Notes: generated by a model from the letters alone, not told the origin. 64,000 nt of DNA from Ferruginibacter sp. (GCA_013141435.1 JABFQZ010000028.1:45642-109641), one strand, 5' to 3'. Shown: positions 27,905 through 36,724, counted from the stretch's first letter. Numbers and translations are program-made.

Positions 27905-28378
27905 TCAGGTTGTTGTTGTACAAGTTGGTTTGTGGTAAACAGGGAAGTTTAATGAATTCGCAACAAAACATAACTCATTTGCTTTCTTATGAAGTTCATT
28001 CGCTTTTTCTGTCATTGAAATATCTGTTATGGTAACTATTGGGTTTAAAGTTGCTTCTGTAAATTTTCCACCACCGTTTGCAGTTTCAACCATTATTCCT
28101 GTTGCATTGTCAATATATTCTGTTACAATAATGCCTGCCACAGCACATAAATGCAGATACCACAACATATGACAAGATGAAATAGATGCTAACAACAGCA
28201 CTTCTGGATTATGTTTTGTTTTGTCGCCACGAAAAGCTGGGTCGGAAGAACCTAAGATTTCAGCTTTATTTTCAACAATAATAATATGGCTTCTTTCAAA
28301 TTCTTTATAACTTGAAGTTCCTTTTCCTGTGTTGCCTGTCCACTTTACTGTCAGGCTGTAATTGTGTTGTCTACTCAT
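27905..28378 (-). CDS. OsmC family protein
   Basis: The 157-residue protein belongs to the OsmC/Ohr superfamily of thiol-dependent hydroperoxide reductases. The two redox cysteines are seen in LLLASISSCHMLWYLHLC and ANELCFVANSLNFPV, and the N-terminal beta region WTGNTGKGTSSYKEF and SSDPAFRGDKTKHNPE (with the conserved Arg and Glu) is present. The last residues are a short Thr-rich tail. It is 19 bases downstream of the ACT-domain gene, forming a two-gene unit divergent from the ArsR-type regulator. An attC-like element follows its stop. Substrate specificity is not decidable. Confidence 0.87.
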   Translation of the reverse strand: MSRQHNYSLTVKWTGNTGKGTSSYKEFERSHIIIVENKAEILGSSDPAFRGDKTKHNPEVLLLASISSCHMLWYLHLCAVAGIIVTEYIDNATGIMVETANGGGKFTEATLNPIVTITDISMTEKANELHKKANELCFVANSLNFPVYHKPTCTTTT

Positions 28379-28397
28379 AATTATTTATTTTAGTTGT

Positions 28398-28793
28398 TTA
28401 ACTCCACCATTCTTTAATCCACTCTTCAGATACTTTTTTACCTTTTTCATAGTCGTCAACAACTACAATTAATTGATTAGAATGGTCGCTGTACTGTACC
28501 AAAATATTTACATTGGCTTCTGCCATTCGTCTGCAAAACATTCCTAATTGTCCTGCAACATCTTGCCGTAGTTTTTGGATAATCACATCATTAATTTTTA
28601 CGACTTCAATTTGAACCTTTGCTAACACTTCTTTGGCTCTGTCTGCTTCTTCTACTAAGAAATGGGCAATTGATATTTCTCCATTCTGAAATACGCCGCC
28701 ACCTTCAAGGCTGATTTTATTTTTGCCTAATGTATCACCCATTAAAGCCAACGCACCTGGATTGTTCTCTAATAAAATTTCTATGTCTTGCAT
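28398..28793 (-). CDS. ACT-domain amino-acid-binding protein
   Basis: The 131-residue protein is a small regulatory protein of the ACT type, with two consecutive ACT-like halves. The first is IEILLENNPGALALMGDTLG with GGVFQNGEISIAHFLVE; the second is QDVAGQLGMFCRRMAEANVN with LVQYSDHSNQLIVVVDDYE. Stand-alone proteins of this kind are thought to sense small molecules. I start it at the ATG at 28793, dropping an 8-residue extension of Lys and Asn. It shares a 68-base divergent promoter region with the ArsR-type regulator and runs into OsmC. Confidence 0.78.
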   Translation of the reverse strand: MQDIEILLENNPGALALMGDTLGKNKISLEGGGVFQNGEISIAHFLVEEADRAKEVLAKVQIEVVKINDVIIQKLRQDVAGQLGMFCRRMAEANVNILVQYSDHSNQLIVVVDDYEKGKKVSEEWIKEWWS

Positions 28794-28861
28794 TTTTTTA
28801 TTTTTTTGTTTGTGCAAAGGAAATACAATTATTACTTTTACATTTCATTTAAGATTGAACT

Positions 28862-29551
28862 ATGAATGTAGAAGATAAATTTGTTTCAATTTCCGCTTTG
28901 ATTTGTGAACCTACAAGGGCAAGAATGCTTTGGAATTTGCTTGATGGTAGAGCATATACTGCAAGTGAGTTGTCTATCGTTGCAGATACTTTGCCCACTT
29001 CTGCAAGTAATCATTTGTCAAAATTACTTGAAGCAGAAATAGTTAAAGTTGAAATTCAAGGGCGACATAGGTATTACTCAATTTCAAATTCCGAAGTTGC
29101 TTATGCTGTTGAAGGGTTGGCAAATCTTGCAAACAATAGTGCTACTAAAAGTACAAAGAAAGAATCCGAAAAAAATGGTGTGAAATATTGCAGAACTTGT
29201 TATGACCATTTAGCAGGGTTTGTTAGTATCAAAATTGTTGAAACATTAGAAGCAAAAGGTTATTTAATAAAGTCAAAGAACGTCTATTTAGTTTCTGAAA
29301 AAGGCTGGGAATGGTTTCAGTTTTTTAATATATTAAAAGAAGACTTTAATAATAATCGTCGCCCTGTAACTCGTCAATGTCTTGATTGGTCAGAACGTCG
29401 TCCACACTTAGCTGGTCAGCTTGGTGCAGAATTTTTAAACAAAATGCTTCAGCGAAAGTGGTTTAAAAAAGTTGAATTTTCGAGAGAATTAGTCGTAACG
29501 TCAAAAGGTCGTCAAGAACTTTATGAATTATTGGGTGTCGCTCTACAATGA
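28862..29551 (+). CDS. ArsR-family transcriptional regulator with C-terminal extension
   Basis: The 229-residue protein has an N-terminal winged-helix domain (residues about 10-85: LICEPTRARMLWNLLDGRAY, SASNHLSKLLEAEIVKVEIQ, GRHRYYSISNSEVAY) typical of ArsR/SmtB repressors. The C-terminal half is a conserved extension with CRTCYDHLAGFVSIKI, then a second helical region with SERRPHLAGQLGAEFLNKM and KWFKKV. The C-x2-C pair could bind metal or sense thiol oxidation. It is divergent from the ACT-OsmC pair, which it probably controls; that is inference from layout. Codon use in this patch (28380-29550) looks less AT-biased at third positions than in neighbours. Confidence 0.83.
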   Translation: MNVEDKFVSISALICEPTRARMLWNLLDGRAYTASELSIVADTLPTSASNHLSKLLEAEIVKVEIQGRHRYYSISNSEVAYAVEGLANLANNSATKSTKKESEKNGVKYCRTCYDHLAGFVSIKIVETLEAKGYLIKSKNVYLVSEKGWEWFQFFNILKEDFNNNRRPVTRQCLDWSERRPHLAGQLGAEFLNKMLQRKWFKKVEFSRELVVTSKGRQELYELLGVALQ

Positions 29552-29556
29552 CCACT

Positions 29557-29765
29557 AAGATGTCGATTAGTTTGTAATTCAAATAGTTCAGCTTTTACTT
29601 GAAATAGTTTTTTCCAATACTTGAATTTTTGCCAATTGATTCACAACTGTCGATTTATAAAGCATAATATTTGTCTGCTTGTTGCTCTGAAAATTTTTCA
29701 AAAGAATAATTCCTAATTTTTTCTAAGTCTTCAACAGCTTTGTTAGTTAGTTTATAATTAGCCAT
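29557..29765 (-). pseudogene. Decayed ParE/RelE-type toxin
   Basis: From the ATG at 29765 the frame reads MANYKLTNKAVEDLEKIRNY and continues SFEKFSEQQADKYYAL to a stop at 29655. This matches the first third of ParE toxins. The same frame goes on after the stop with IDSCESIGKNSSIGKNYF, and after a further stop and frameshift with VKAELFELQTNRHL, as ParE proteins do. The gene therefore carries at least one nonsense and one frameshift change and ends near the 3' end of the ArsR-type gene. A functional toxin cannot be made. Confidence 0.75.
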
Positions 29766-30009
29766 CGATTTTTCTTTTGGCTTTTAATTCGTGAAGGTGT
29801 TTGTGTGTATTAAAATTATGTACAATACCACTATCAATTCCTTCTTGAATTGCTTTTCTCAATGCATTTACTTTATTTTCCTCATCTTCTAAAAGGCGAA
29901 GTCCTGCTGTAATAACTTCAATAACATTTTTATATCGTCCAACAGAAATTTGACTACAAACAAATTGGTCAAAATTTTCTCCAAGAGAGATTGATGTATT
30001 TTTTATTCT
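29758..30009 (-). pseudogene. Decayed ParD-type antitoxin without a start codon
   Basis: The minus-strand frame encodes KNTSISLGENFDQFVCSQIS, then GRYKNVIEVITAGLRLLEDE and ends HKHLHELKAKRKIDG, a typical ParD/CopG antitoxin of about 83 residues. It overlaps the toxin start by 8 bases, as usual for parDE. No ATG, GTG or TTG precedes the conserved start; instead TAG sits in frame immediately upstream of NKKNTS. The antitoxin is therefore probably not translated. The rest of the gap (30010-30175) holds nothing recognisable. Confidence 0.75.
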
Positions 30010-30175
30010 AAAAATGTAATCAGTAGTGCCAAAAATTGGTAAATATCAAAAAGGGGTTTTCAAAAATTATACTCTTTTTTTTGAAAATTGTGACTAACTC
30101 AAAAAATTACATAACTCAAAAATATCAAAAGTTATTTACTATCAACCCACTACTCAATTTTTATAAAATAGCTAT

Positions 30176-31144
30176 TTAAATTTTAAAGCATGTACCTTCT
30201 AAACCTAGCTCTGTTTTTTCAAACACTTCTTTTGTTTCGGAAAGAAATGGGTCTAAAAATTCGTATTTGCTGGAGAAATGACCAATTATTAATTTTTCTA
30301 CTTCTGCTAATTTTGCTATGTTGCCAGCTTGTATTGTAGTACAATGGTACCTCAATGCAGCTCTTTCTTCCATATCTTTTAAGTATGTAGTTTCATGATA
30401 AATTACATGTGCGCCTTTTATTTTTTGCACCAATGTTTCGTCATATATTGTATCGGCACAATATGCATAGCATCTAGCTACACTGCTGGGTTCGGTTACA
30501 TCTTCATTGTTTATTATTGTACCTTTTTTTGTAGTATAGTTTTCTCCTTTTTGTAAAGCTCCATAATATGCTTCGGGTATTTCGTATGCTTTTACTTTAT
30601 CTAATAAAATACTTCTTGGTTTTTTTCTTTCGGTAAATTTAAAGCCCCAGCATTCTATACGATGGTTTACACTAAATGCACTTACGGTAATTTTTTTATC
30701 GTTGGCTATTTCCCCTTCTTTGGTAATAGCATGAAAATATATTTTGTATGGCAATGTGGTATTTGCAGCATCTAAATGCAATTGTATTATTGGCTCTAAC
30801 TTAGCCGGTGCATGTATATGAATATCGGTTGTACGCCCCATTAAACCCATGCTAGATAGTAAACCTATTAAACCAAAATAATGATCGCCGTGTAAATGTG
30901 AAATAAATATTTTATTTATTTTACTCTTTTTAATATTGTATTTGGCAAGTTGAAGCTGTGTGCCTTCGCCACAATCTATTAAATAATTTTCGTCGTTGGT
31001 TTGTAATACTTGTGCAGTAGGGTTGCGCCCATAAGCAGGTATGGCTGAGTTGTTTCCAAGTATGGTAAGTGCTAGCAAGTGTTTTGTTTTTTTTGAAGAC
31101 GATAATTTGTATAAATATGCTGCATTTATTTTAATAAATAACAA
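30176..31144 (-). CDS. rnz: Ribonuclease Z (tRNA 3' endonuclease)
   Basis: RNase Z cleaves the 3' trailer of tRNA precursors; the only tRNA in the window lacks an encoded CCA, which fits the need for this enzyme. The metallo-beta-lactamase motif is FISHLHGDHYFGLIG, preceded by NPTAQVLQTNDENYLIDCGE. Later ligands are in AYCADTIYD, IYHETTY and IIGHFSSKYE. The 322-residue reading uses a TTG start at 31144. Homologs usually begin near LALTILGNNSAIPA, so a second TTG at 31078 is possible and the true start is unsure. It lies 4 bases after the tsaC-like gene. Confidence 0.9.
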   Translation of the reverse strand: MLFIKINAAYLYKLSSSKKTKHLLALTILGNNSAIPAYGRNPTAQVLQTNDENYLIDCGEGTQLQLAKYNIKKSKINKIFISHLHGDHYFGLIGLLSSMGLMGRTTDIHIHAPAKLEPIIQLHLDAANTTLPYKIYFHAITKEGEIANDKKITVSAFSVNHRIECWGFKFTERKKPRSILLDKVKAYEIPEAYYGALQKGENYTTKKGTIINNEDVTEPSSVARCYAYCADTIYDETLVQKIKGAHVIYHETTYLKDMEERAALRYHCTTIQAGNIAKLAEVEKLIIGHFSSKYEFLDPFLSETKEVFEKTELGLEGTCFKI

Positions 31145-31148
31145 TTAT

Positions 31149-31715
31149 CTATCTAATTTTTATTATTTCTTCTTTTCCATTCCATTTTAATATGCTGCTT
31201 GCAATGCTTGTTTTTTGTGTATTTTCATTTTTCACTATGTAATCTACATTGTTTTTTATGGCTTCAGATATTTCGTTAAAGTTTAGTGCAGCTGGGCTTC
31301 CTGAAATATTTGCAGATGTAGAAACAATTGGTTTGCCAAAAAAGTTTAATAAATCTATGCAAAATAAATTTTTTACAATTCGTATGGCTATTGTGCCATC
31401 TTCATTAATTAAATTGGAAGGTAAATTTTTGGCAGCAGGATAAATAATGGTAAGAGGATCATGTGTAGTAGCTAAAATTTTTTTTAAAAATATATTGGGT
31501 GTTTTACAATATTTTGACAATTGATATTCGTTTGCCAATAAAATAATCATACTTTTTTTTTCATCTCTCTTTTTTATGTTGTATATTTTTTCTACAGCTT
31601 TTTTATTGGTAGCATCACAACCTATTCCCCAAATGGTATCGGTAGGGTAGAGTATTGTACCCCCATTTTTTAGTGTTTCAGTGCAATTATCAATATCGTT
31701 TTTTAAACTTAGCAT
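31149..31715 (-). CDS. tsaC: L-threonylcarbamoyladenylate synthase (Sua5/YciO/YrdC family)
   Basis: This enzyme makes threonylcarbamoyl-AMP for the t6A37 modification of ANN-decoding tRNAs. The 188-residue YrdC domain shows NGGTILYPTDTIWGIGCDAT at the N-terminus, KIYNIKKRDEKKSMIILL, and PIVSTSANISGSPAAL at the C-terminal side of the pocket. The length is that of a stand-alone TsaC without the extra Sua5 domain. Its start overlaps the end of the upstream glycosyltransferase gene by 7 bases, and rnz follows 4 bases after its stop, so the three are one transcription unit. Confidence 0.9.
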   Translation of the reverse strand: MLSLKNDIDNCTETLKNGGTILYPTDTIWGIGCDATNKKAVEKIYNIKKRDEKKSMIILLANEYQLSKYCKTPNIFLKKILATTHDPLTIIYPAAKNLPSNLINEDGTIAIRIVKNLFCIDLLNFFGKPIVSTSANISGSPAALNFNEISEAIKNNVDYIVKNENTQKTSIASSILKWNGKEEIIKIR

Positions 31716-32863
31716 AACGATTTATAAACATTCATTACTGCTGTAGCAGTTTTTTGCTGTGTAAAATTATTGGCATAAGTTAATCCTTTTTGTATCATTT
31801 CGTTTGCCAATGTTTTATTGTTATATATTTTTTGCATGGCATCGGCTATTTCTGTAGGTAGTAATGGATTTACATATAATGCTGCATTGCCACCAGCCTC
31901 GGGCAAACAAGATGTGTTAGAAGTAATAACAGGTAATTTGCTACACAAGGCTTCTAATACTGGTATGCCAAATCCTTCAAAGGTAGATGGGTAAAGCATT
32001 GCAACAGCTTGTTGGTAAATAGCCGGAAAATCGATTGAGTTTTTAAAAGATTGCAATTCATTAATTTTTTCATTATCCGAAAGAAAAATAACATCGTTTT
32101 GCAAATCATTAGCTACAATATATTGTTGTACTTTTAGTTTATATTCTTTTCCATTACCAATAACTACCAATGGAATATTTGTAGTTTGTTTTAAAATTTT
32201 TAAAGCTTTTACAATATTTAATAAATTTTTTCTTTCTATAATTGAGCCTACAGTTAAGAAAAATTTATCTGGTAAATTATATAATGTTTTTATTCTTTTT
32301 TTTTCTTCTTCACTTACTATTTCTCTAAATATATTATTACAACTTTGGTAGCATACAGTTATTTTTTTTGCATCAATTTTATAAAAATTAATAATATCTT
32401 TTTTTGTTTGTTCGCTAATTGCAATGATACTATTGGCATGTTTGCATGCATACTTAAATTTTCTGGTATAAATTTCGTAATCTATTTTGCCGTATTGATG
32501 AGGATACCTTTCAAAAATTAAATCGTGTATGGTTACTACAGTTTTAATTTTGGTTTTAAAAATATTTACAGGTATTTCGTGGCTTAAACCATGATAAATT
32601 TGAATATTATTTTTAAGTAAATCTTTTTTTACCCAATTGCTTCGCCAAATAGATTTTAATAATTTATGTATAAAATTGGTTGGGCTAATTGTTGCAATAT
32701 TTTCAAAATTATTTGCATGAAAATTATTGGTAATTTTTGGTGCAAAAAGTACATATTTATTTTCTGGAAAATGTAGTGCCAAAGATGTTACAAGCGTGCG
32801 ACTATAATGCCCTAAACCTGTGCTGTTCTGAAATATTCGTTTAGCGTCAAATCCAATTTTCAT
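31709..32863 (-). CDS. Glycosyltransferase family 4-type (GT-B)
   Basis: The 384-residue protein is a GT-B fold transferase. The N-terminal domain begins MKIGFDAKRIFQNSTGLGHY and includes VVTIHDLIFERYPHQY; the C-terminal nucleotide-sugar-binding domain has KFFLTVGSIIERKNLLNIV, the E-x7-E motif in YPSTFEGFGIPVLEALCSK and PVITSNTSCLPEAGG. It transfers a sugar from an activated donor, probably to a surface glycan or lipid in the cytoplasm. No other polysaccharide genes are adjacent. It is the second gene after a small membrane protein, 9 bases downstream. Confidence 0.87.
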   Translation of the reverse strand: MKIGFDAKRIFQNSTGLGHYSRTLVTSLALHFPENKYVLFAPKITNNFHANNFENIATISPTNFIHKLLKSIWRSNWVKKDLLKNNIQIYHGLSHEIPVNIFKTKIKTVVTIHDLIFERYPHQYGKIDYEIYTRKFKYACKHANSIIAISEQTKKDIINFYKIDAKKITVCYQSCNNIFREIVSEEEKKRIKTLYNLPDKFFLTVGSIIERKNLLNIVKALKILKQTTNIPLVVIGNGKEYKLKVQQYIVANDLQNDVIFLSDNEKINELQSFKNSIDFPAIYQQAVAMLYPSTFEGFGIPVLEALCSKLPVITSNTSCLPEAGGNAALYVNPLLPTEIADAMQKIYNNKTLANEMIQKGLTYANNFTQQKTATAVMNVYKSLC

Positions 32864-32872
32864 ATAGGTATT

Positions 32873-33286
32873 TTATTTTATATTCTCTGTGTTTATTTTT
32901 GGGAAAATACTACAAAGCACCATTACAAGCGAAAAAAATATGATTAAGTAAATACCTGCTAATTTTACAACTTCGCCTTCAAAAAGAGAGCCAGTAAAAA
33001 GTATATAAGTTCGTATGCAATATGCAAATAAAAAAGCAGATACAAACATATTGGCTCTTTTTAAAATTGTAAAAGGTAAAAGTGTAAATAGCAAACTTGC
33101 ACTTGCAAATATTGCAATTATTTTGCCTGCCTTGCCATAGTAAACGCCAGTACTAAATTTGGTTACATTCATACCAGTAAATGTGGTATTAATGCTATTG
33201 TAATGAACCCATGGAACAAAACAAATTACAATAATAGCAATGCTTGAAACTATAGCTGTATAGTGTATTATCGATTTAATATTCAT
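32873..33286 (-). CDS. Small membrane protein, unknown function
   Basis: The 137-residue protein has four predicted transmembrane segments (AIVSSIAIIVICFVPWVHY, IIAIFASASLLFTLLPFTIL, NMFVSAFLFAYCIRTYILF and LAGIYLIIFFSLVMVLCSIF), with a conserved-looking FVPWVHYNSINTTFTGMN loop after the first. I do not recognise the family. It is the first gene of the unit running into the glycosyltransferase, tsaC and rnz, so it may be expressed with them. Its function cannot be inferred from that context. Confidence 0.6.
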   Translation of the reverse strand: MNIKSIIHYTAIVSSIAIIVICFVPWVHYNSINTTFTGMNVTKFSTGVYYGKAGKIIAIFASASLLFTLLPFTILKRANMFVSAFLFAYCIRTYILFTGSLFEGEVVKLAGIYLIIFFSLVMVLCSIFPKINTENIK

Positions 33287-33410
33287 TTGTTATTTTAAAT
33301 TGTGGTGTTTATTTCCGATAAATCGGAATTATTGCCATTGAAAATTGGTTTTTTGAACTAAGTTATGGTTATTCTATTTCTCTAAATATTTAGTAAATTA
33401 GTTTAAAATA

Positions 33411-33438
33411 AAAAAGCCGCAATTAAATGCGGCTTTTT
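33411..33438 (-). terminator. Intrinsic terminator after tRNA-Cys
   Basis: AAAAAGCCGCA (33411-33421) pairs perfectly with TGCGGCTTTTT (33428-33438) over ATTAAA, two bases beyond the 3' end of the minus-strand tRNA gene. Confidence 0.85.
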
Positions 33439-33440
33439 GA

Positions 33441-33510
33441 GGTCCCTAGCGGATTCGAACCGCTGTAGAAGCTTTTGCAGAGCTTTGCCTAACCACTCGG
33501 CTAAAGGACC
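33441..33510 (-). tRNA. tRNA-Cys (GCA)
   Basis: On the minus strand a 70-base cloverleaf is formed. The acceptor GGTCCTT pairs with AGGGACC (one T-G wobble). The anticodon stem is AAGCT/AGCTT with loop CTGCAAA, giving anticodon GCA. The T arm is AGCGG-TTCGAAT-CCGCT. CCA is not encoded and must be added after processing. It lies in a 331-base gap between the small membrane protein and the nucleoside phosphorylase, with its own terminator. Confidence 0.95.
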
Positions 33511-33617
33511 AAAGAAAATATTTTTCTACAAAAAATAATATTTTGGACTGCAAAAATAAGGAAATATTTATGCAATTACTACTTTTTTTATCGAAATTGA
33601 GCACTTAAATTATTATT

Positions 33618-34493
33618 ATGAATAAAATAGCACCTTCCGAATTAATTATTAACAATAGAGGAGCCGTATATCACTTAAATTGTAGACCCGAAGAAATAGC
33701 AAATACAATACTAACTGTTGGCGATCCTGATAGGGTAAAAGAAGTGAGTAAACATTTTGATAGTATAGAATTTACAAATCAACATAGAGAATTTATTACA
33801 CATACTGGTTATGTAGGTGGAAAAAGAATATCGGTAATTAGTACTGGTATTGGTCCAGATAATATTGATATTGCCATAAACGAATTAGATGCACTTGTAA
33901 ATATTGATTTTGAGACTAGAACAATAAAAGAAAACCTAACACAACTTAATATAATTAGAGTAGGCACATCTGGCTCTTTGCAAGCCGAAATACCTGTAGA
34001 TAGTTTAGTTGTAAGCACCCACGGCTTAGGGTTAGATAATTTAATGAATTTTTATAGATACTCTAATAACGACGAAGAGTTGAATATACTACAAGCTTTT
34101 ATTACACACACACAAATAAATGCCATTACTAAACCTTATATTTTTGGGGCTAGTTCTGCATTGTTAAAAGAATTTATAAGTGGCATGCATCATGGCATTA
34201 CGGTTACTTGCCCTGGGTTTTATGGCCCACAAGGTAGAGTTTTGCGTATGGGGCTTGCACAGCCTAATCTTATAGATAGCCTTACATCTTTTTCGTTTGG
34301 CAACCATCGCATTAGCAATTTTGAAATGGAAACCTCTGCTATTTTTGGAATGGGAAAAGTTTTGGGGCACAATTGTTTGGCGGTAAATGCCATTGTAGCT
34401 AATAGAATAAGTAAAGAGTTTAGCAAAGATGGTGCAGCTGCTGTAGAAAAATTAATTGTAAAAACATTGGAGGTAATATCAGAAAAAATATAA
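33618..34493 (+). CDS. Nucleoside phosphorylase (uridine phosphorylase-like)
   Basis: The enzyme phosphorolyses nucleosides for salvage in the cytoplasm. The 291-residue protein has the NP-I fold landmarks: TILTVGDPDRVKEVSKHF, HTGYVGGKRISVISTGIGPD, IRVGTSGSLQAEIPVDSLVV and NFEMETSAIFGMGKVLGHN, where the Glu/Met/Glu contacts bind ribose. The residues fit the uridine phosphorylase side of the family, but purine substrates cannot be excluded. dapF begins directly after its stop, so the genes are translationally coupled. Confidence 0.88.
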   Translation: MNKIAPSELIINNRGAVYHLNCRPEEIANTILTVGDPDRVKEVSKHFDSIEFTNQHREFITHTGYVGGKRISVISTGIGPDNIDIAINELDALVNIDFETRTIKENLTQLNIIRVGTSGSLQAEIPVDSLVVSTHGLGLDNLMNFYRYSNNDEELNILQAFITHTQINAITKPYIFGASSALLKEFISGMHHGITVTCPGFYGPQGRVLRMGLAQPNLIDSLTSFSFGNHRISNFEMETSAIFGMGKVLGHNCLAVNAIVANRISKEFSKDGAAAVEKLIVKTLEVISEKI

Positions 34494-35276
34494 ATGCAAA
34501 TAACATTTTATAAATACCAAGGAACAGGAAACGACTTTATAATTATTGATTGTAGAGATATTGATAAAAATTTATTTACAACTCAAATTATAAAAAAACT
34601 TTGTGATAGAAAATTTGGTATTGGTGCCGATGGTTTAATATTATTGAACAATAAAAAAGGCTACGATTTTGAAATGATTTATTATAATGCCGATGGCAAC
34701 CAAAGTACAATGTGTGGCAATGGTGGCAGATGTATAGTACAATTTGCAAACGATATAGGTATTCATAAAGCAAAATATAATTTTTTAGCAATTGATGGAG
34801 CACATGAAGCAGAAATAAATGAAGAAAATTTAATTCGCTTAAAAATGCAAGATGTAGATGAGGTTGAAACAAATGCTACTCATTCCATTTTAAACACAGG
34901 TTCGCCACATTATGTACAATTGTGCAACAATGTAAAGCAAATAAATGTAGACAAAGAAGGCGCAGAAATAAGATACAGTAAAGCTTTTGAAAAAAATGGA
35001 ATAAATGTAAATTTTGTTGAAAATATTGGCTCGTATTCTATATATGTACGTACTTACGAACGTGGGGTAGAAGCAGAAACACTAAGTTGTGGTACTGGTG
35101 TTACTGCTGCTGCTCTTATATCGGCTCATAACGAAAGAGGGTTTAATGAAATACATGTGCAAACAATTGGTGGATCATTAAATGTAGATTTTACAAAAAC
35201 TGCCGACAAAAACTTTAGAAACATTTATCTTTGTGGGGCTGCTACTTTTGTATTTAAAGGAAGTGTAAATATTTAG
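34494..35276 (+). CDS. dapF: Diaminopimelate epimerase
   Basis: DapF converts LL- to meso-diaminopimelate, the last step toward the peptidoglycan cross-linking residue and the precursor of lysine. The 260-residue protein has both catalytic cysteines: STMCGNGGRCIVQFA (first Cys) and ETLSCGTGVTAAAL (second Cys). The N-terminus ITFYKYQGTGNDFIIID is also diagnostic. It abuts the nucleoside phosphorylase gene with no gap and lies 2 bases before corA, so the four genes 33618-36693 are one operon. Confidence 0.95.
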   Translation: MQITFYKYQGTGNDFIIIDCRDIDKNLFTTQIIKKLCDRKFGIGADGLILLNNKKGYDFEMIYYNADGNQSTMCGNGGRCIVQFANDIGIHKAKYNFLAIDGAHEAEINEENLIRLKMQDVDEVETNATHSILNTGSPHYVQLCNNVKQINVDKEGAEIRYSKAFEKNGINVNFVENIGSYSIYVRTYERGVEAETLSCGTGVTAAALISAHNERGFNEIHVQTIGGSLNVDFTKTADKNFRNIYLCGAATFVFKGSVNI

Positions 35277-35278
35277 AA

Positions 35279-36214
35279 ATGATACAGTATTTTAATATAG
35301 TAGATAGGCATACAATTGCTACAGACAAACCAGGAAATGGTACTTGGGTAAATGTATTGCCACCTTTAAAGCAAGAAGAATTTTCGGAGCTAAGTAATGT
35401 ATTAAATATTCCTTTAGATTTTTTAAAAGACTCATTAGATATAGATGAGCGTAGCAGGTATGAGGCAGATGATGATGTAAAACTTATTGTAATAAAAACA
35501 CCTACCGAAAATAATTCGTTCAACGAAAGCGATGCATTTTATATTACAATACCTATTTGTATTATATTAACCAAAGGGCAAATTGTAACCGTAAATTCTT
35601 TTGAAAATGAAGCTATAAAAAAATTCCTAAATAGTTTTCAAAACCGCCATCCAGATAAAAGGAATATGATGGTGTTAAAAATATTTGAAAAAATAATTAA
35701 CAATTATCAAGATTATTTGAAAGAAATAAACCATAGGCGAAATACTTTGGAGCAAAAATTATATGCTGCAAATAGAAACGAAGAACTTTTTCAATTAATG
35801 CGCATACAAAAAAGTTTGGTATATTTTGTAACAGCCATTCGCAGCAACGAATTGCTATTAATGAAACTAGCTCGTACCAATTTTTTGCAATTAAACGACG
35901 ATGAAAAAGATTTTTTAGATGACTTAGTTATTGAAACATCGCAAGCCTTGGAAACCGCAAATACTTATACAAATATATTGGTAAGTACTTTAGATGCTTT
36001 TGCAAGCATTATCAGCAATAATCAAAATGAGGTATTAAAAAGACTTACTACCATTACCATGTTTTTAAGTATTCCGGTTTTAATTGCAAGTATATATGGT
36101 ATGAATGTGCCTGTACCTTTTCAACATTCTGTGTATGCTTTTTGGATACCTATTGCCATTTCTTTAATTATACTTGTTTATGTAGTAATAAAATTTTTTA
36201 GTAGAAAAAAATAA
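35279..36214 (+). CDS. corA: CorA-type magnesium/cobalt transporter
   Basis: CorA is a pentameric Mg2+ channel of the inner membrane. The 311-residue protein has a large N-terminal cytosolic domain and a long coiled stalk helix (EIINHRRNTLEQ-like region near residues 150-230). Two C-terminal transmembrane segments carry the selectivity motif GMN in SIYGMNVPVPF, followed by an Arg/Lys tail (IKFFSRKK). The MPEL periplasmic loop typical of proteobacteria is replaced by VPVPFQHS. It shares one base with the next gene's ATG (TAATG), so the two are coupled. Confidence 0.9.
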   Translation: MIQYFNIVDRHTIATDKPGNGTWVNVLPPLKQEEFSELSNVLNIPLDFLKDSLDIDERSRYEADDDVKLIVIKTPTENNSFNESDAFYITIPICIILTKGQIVTVNSFENEAIKKFLNSFQNRHPDKRNMMVLKIFEKIINNYQDYLKEINHRRNTLEQKLYAANRNEELFQLMRIQKSLVYFVTAIRSNELLLMKLARTNFLQLNDDEKDFLDDLVIETSQALETANTYTNILVSTLDAFASIISNNQNEVLKRLTTITMFLSIPVLIASIYGMNVPVPFQHSVYAFWIPIAISLIILVYVVIKFFSRKK

Positions 36215-36693
36215 TGATTACAATAAGAGTGTATGGCATATTAGTAAATGATAACCATCAAATTTTGGTAAGCGACGAACTAATTAGAGGTATGTATATC
36301 ACCAAATTTTGTGGTGGAGGTTTAGAAGAAGGAGAAGGAACCAGAGATTGCTTAAAAAGAGAATTTTTGGAAGAAATGAATTTGAAAGTAGAAGTTGGTG
36401 AGCATATTTATACTACCGATTATTATCAACCTTCGGCATTTAAAGCTGGAGATCAAATACTGTCTATTTACTACAAAGTAAAACCTATAGAAGCCATTAC
36501 TACACCGCTACGTAGCAAACCATTCGATTTTGATAAGGCACAATTGGAGTTGTATAAAAGTCGAAAAGAAATAGAAACTTTTAGATTTGTATCGTTGCAA
36601 GATTTTGATGAAAATTGTATGACTTTGCCTATTGATAAAATTGTAGCTAAAATAATAAGGCAAAACTATAATTTATTATCTCTTATAAATTAA
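36214..36693 (+). CDS. NUDIX hydrolase
   Basis: This 159-residue protein hydrolyses a nucleoside-diphosphate-linked compound. The Nudix box G-x5-E-x7-R-E-x2-E-E is present as GGGLEEGEGTRDCLKREFLE followed by EMNL (about residues 30-53), with the metal-binding glutamates intact. The N-terminus TIRVYGILVNDNHQILVSDE is a typical first strand pair. Being the last gene of the phosphorylase-dapF-corA operon suggests a housekeeping role, but the substrate is unknown. Confidence 0.9.
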   Translation: MITIRVYGILVNDNHQILVSDELIRGMYITKFCGGGLEEGEGTRDCLKREFLEEMNLKVEVGEHIYTTDYYQPSAFKAGDQILSIYYKVKPIEAITTPLRSKPFDFDKAQLELYKSRKEIETFRFVSLQDFDENCMTLPIDKIVAKIIRQNYNLLSLIN

Positions 36694-36724
36694 ATTAACT
36701 TTTTTAGTGTTAAATCACTTAAAA

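Noticed and set aside
35254..35523. Minus-strand frame within the dapF-corA junction
   Set aside because: It is antisense to two well-supported genes and lacks any motif.
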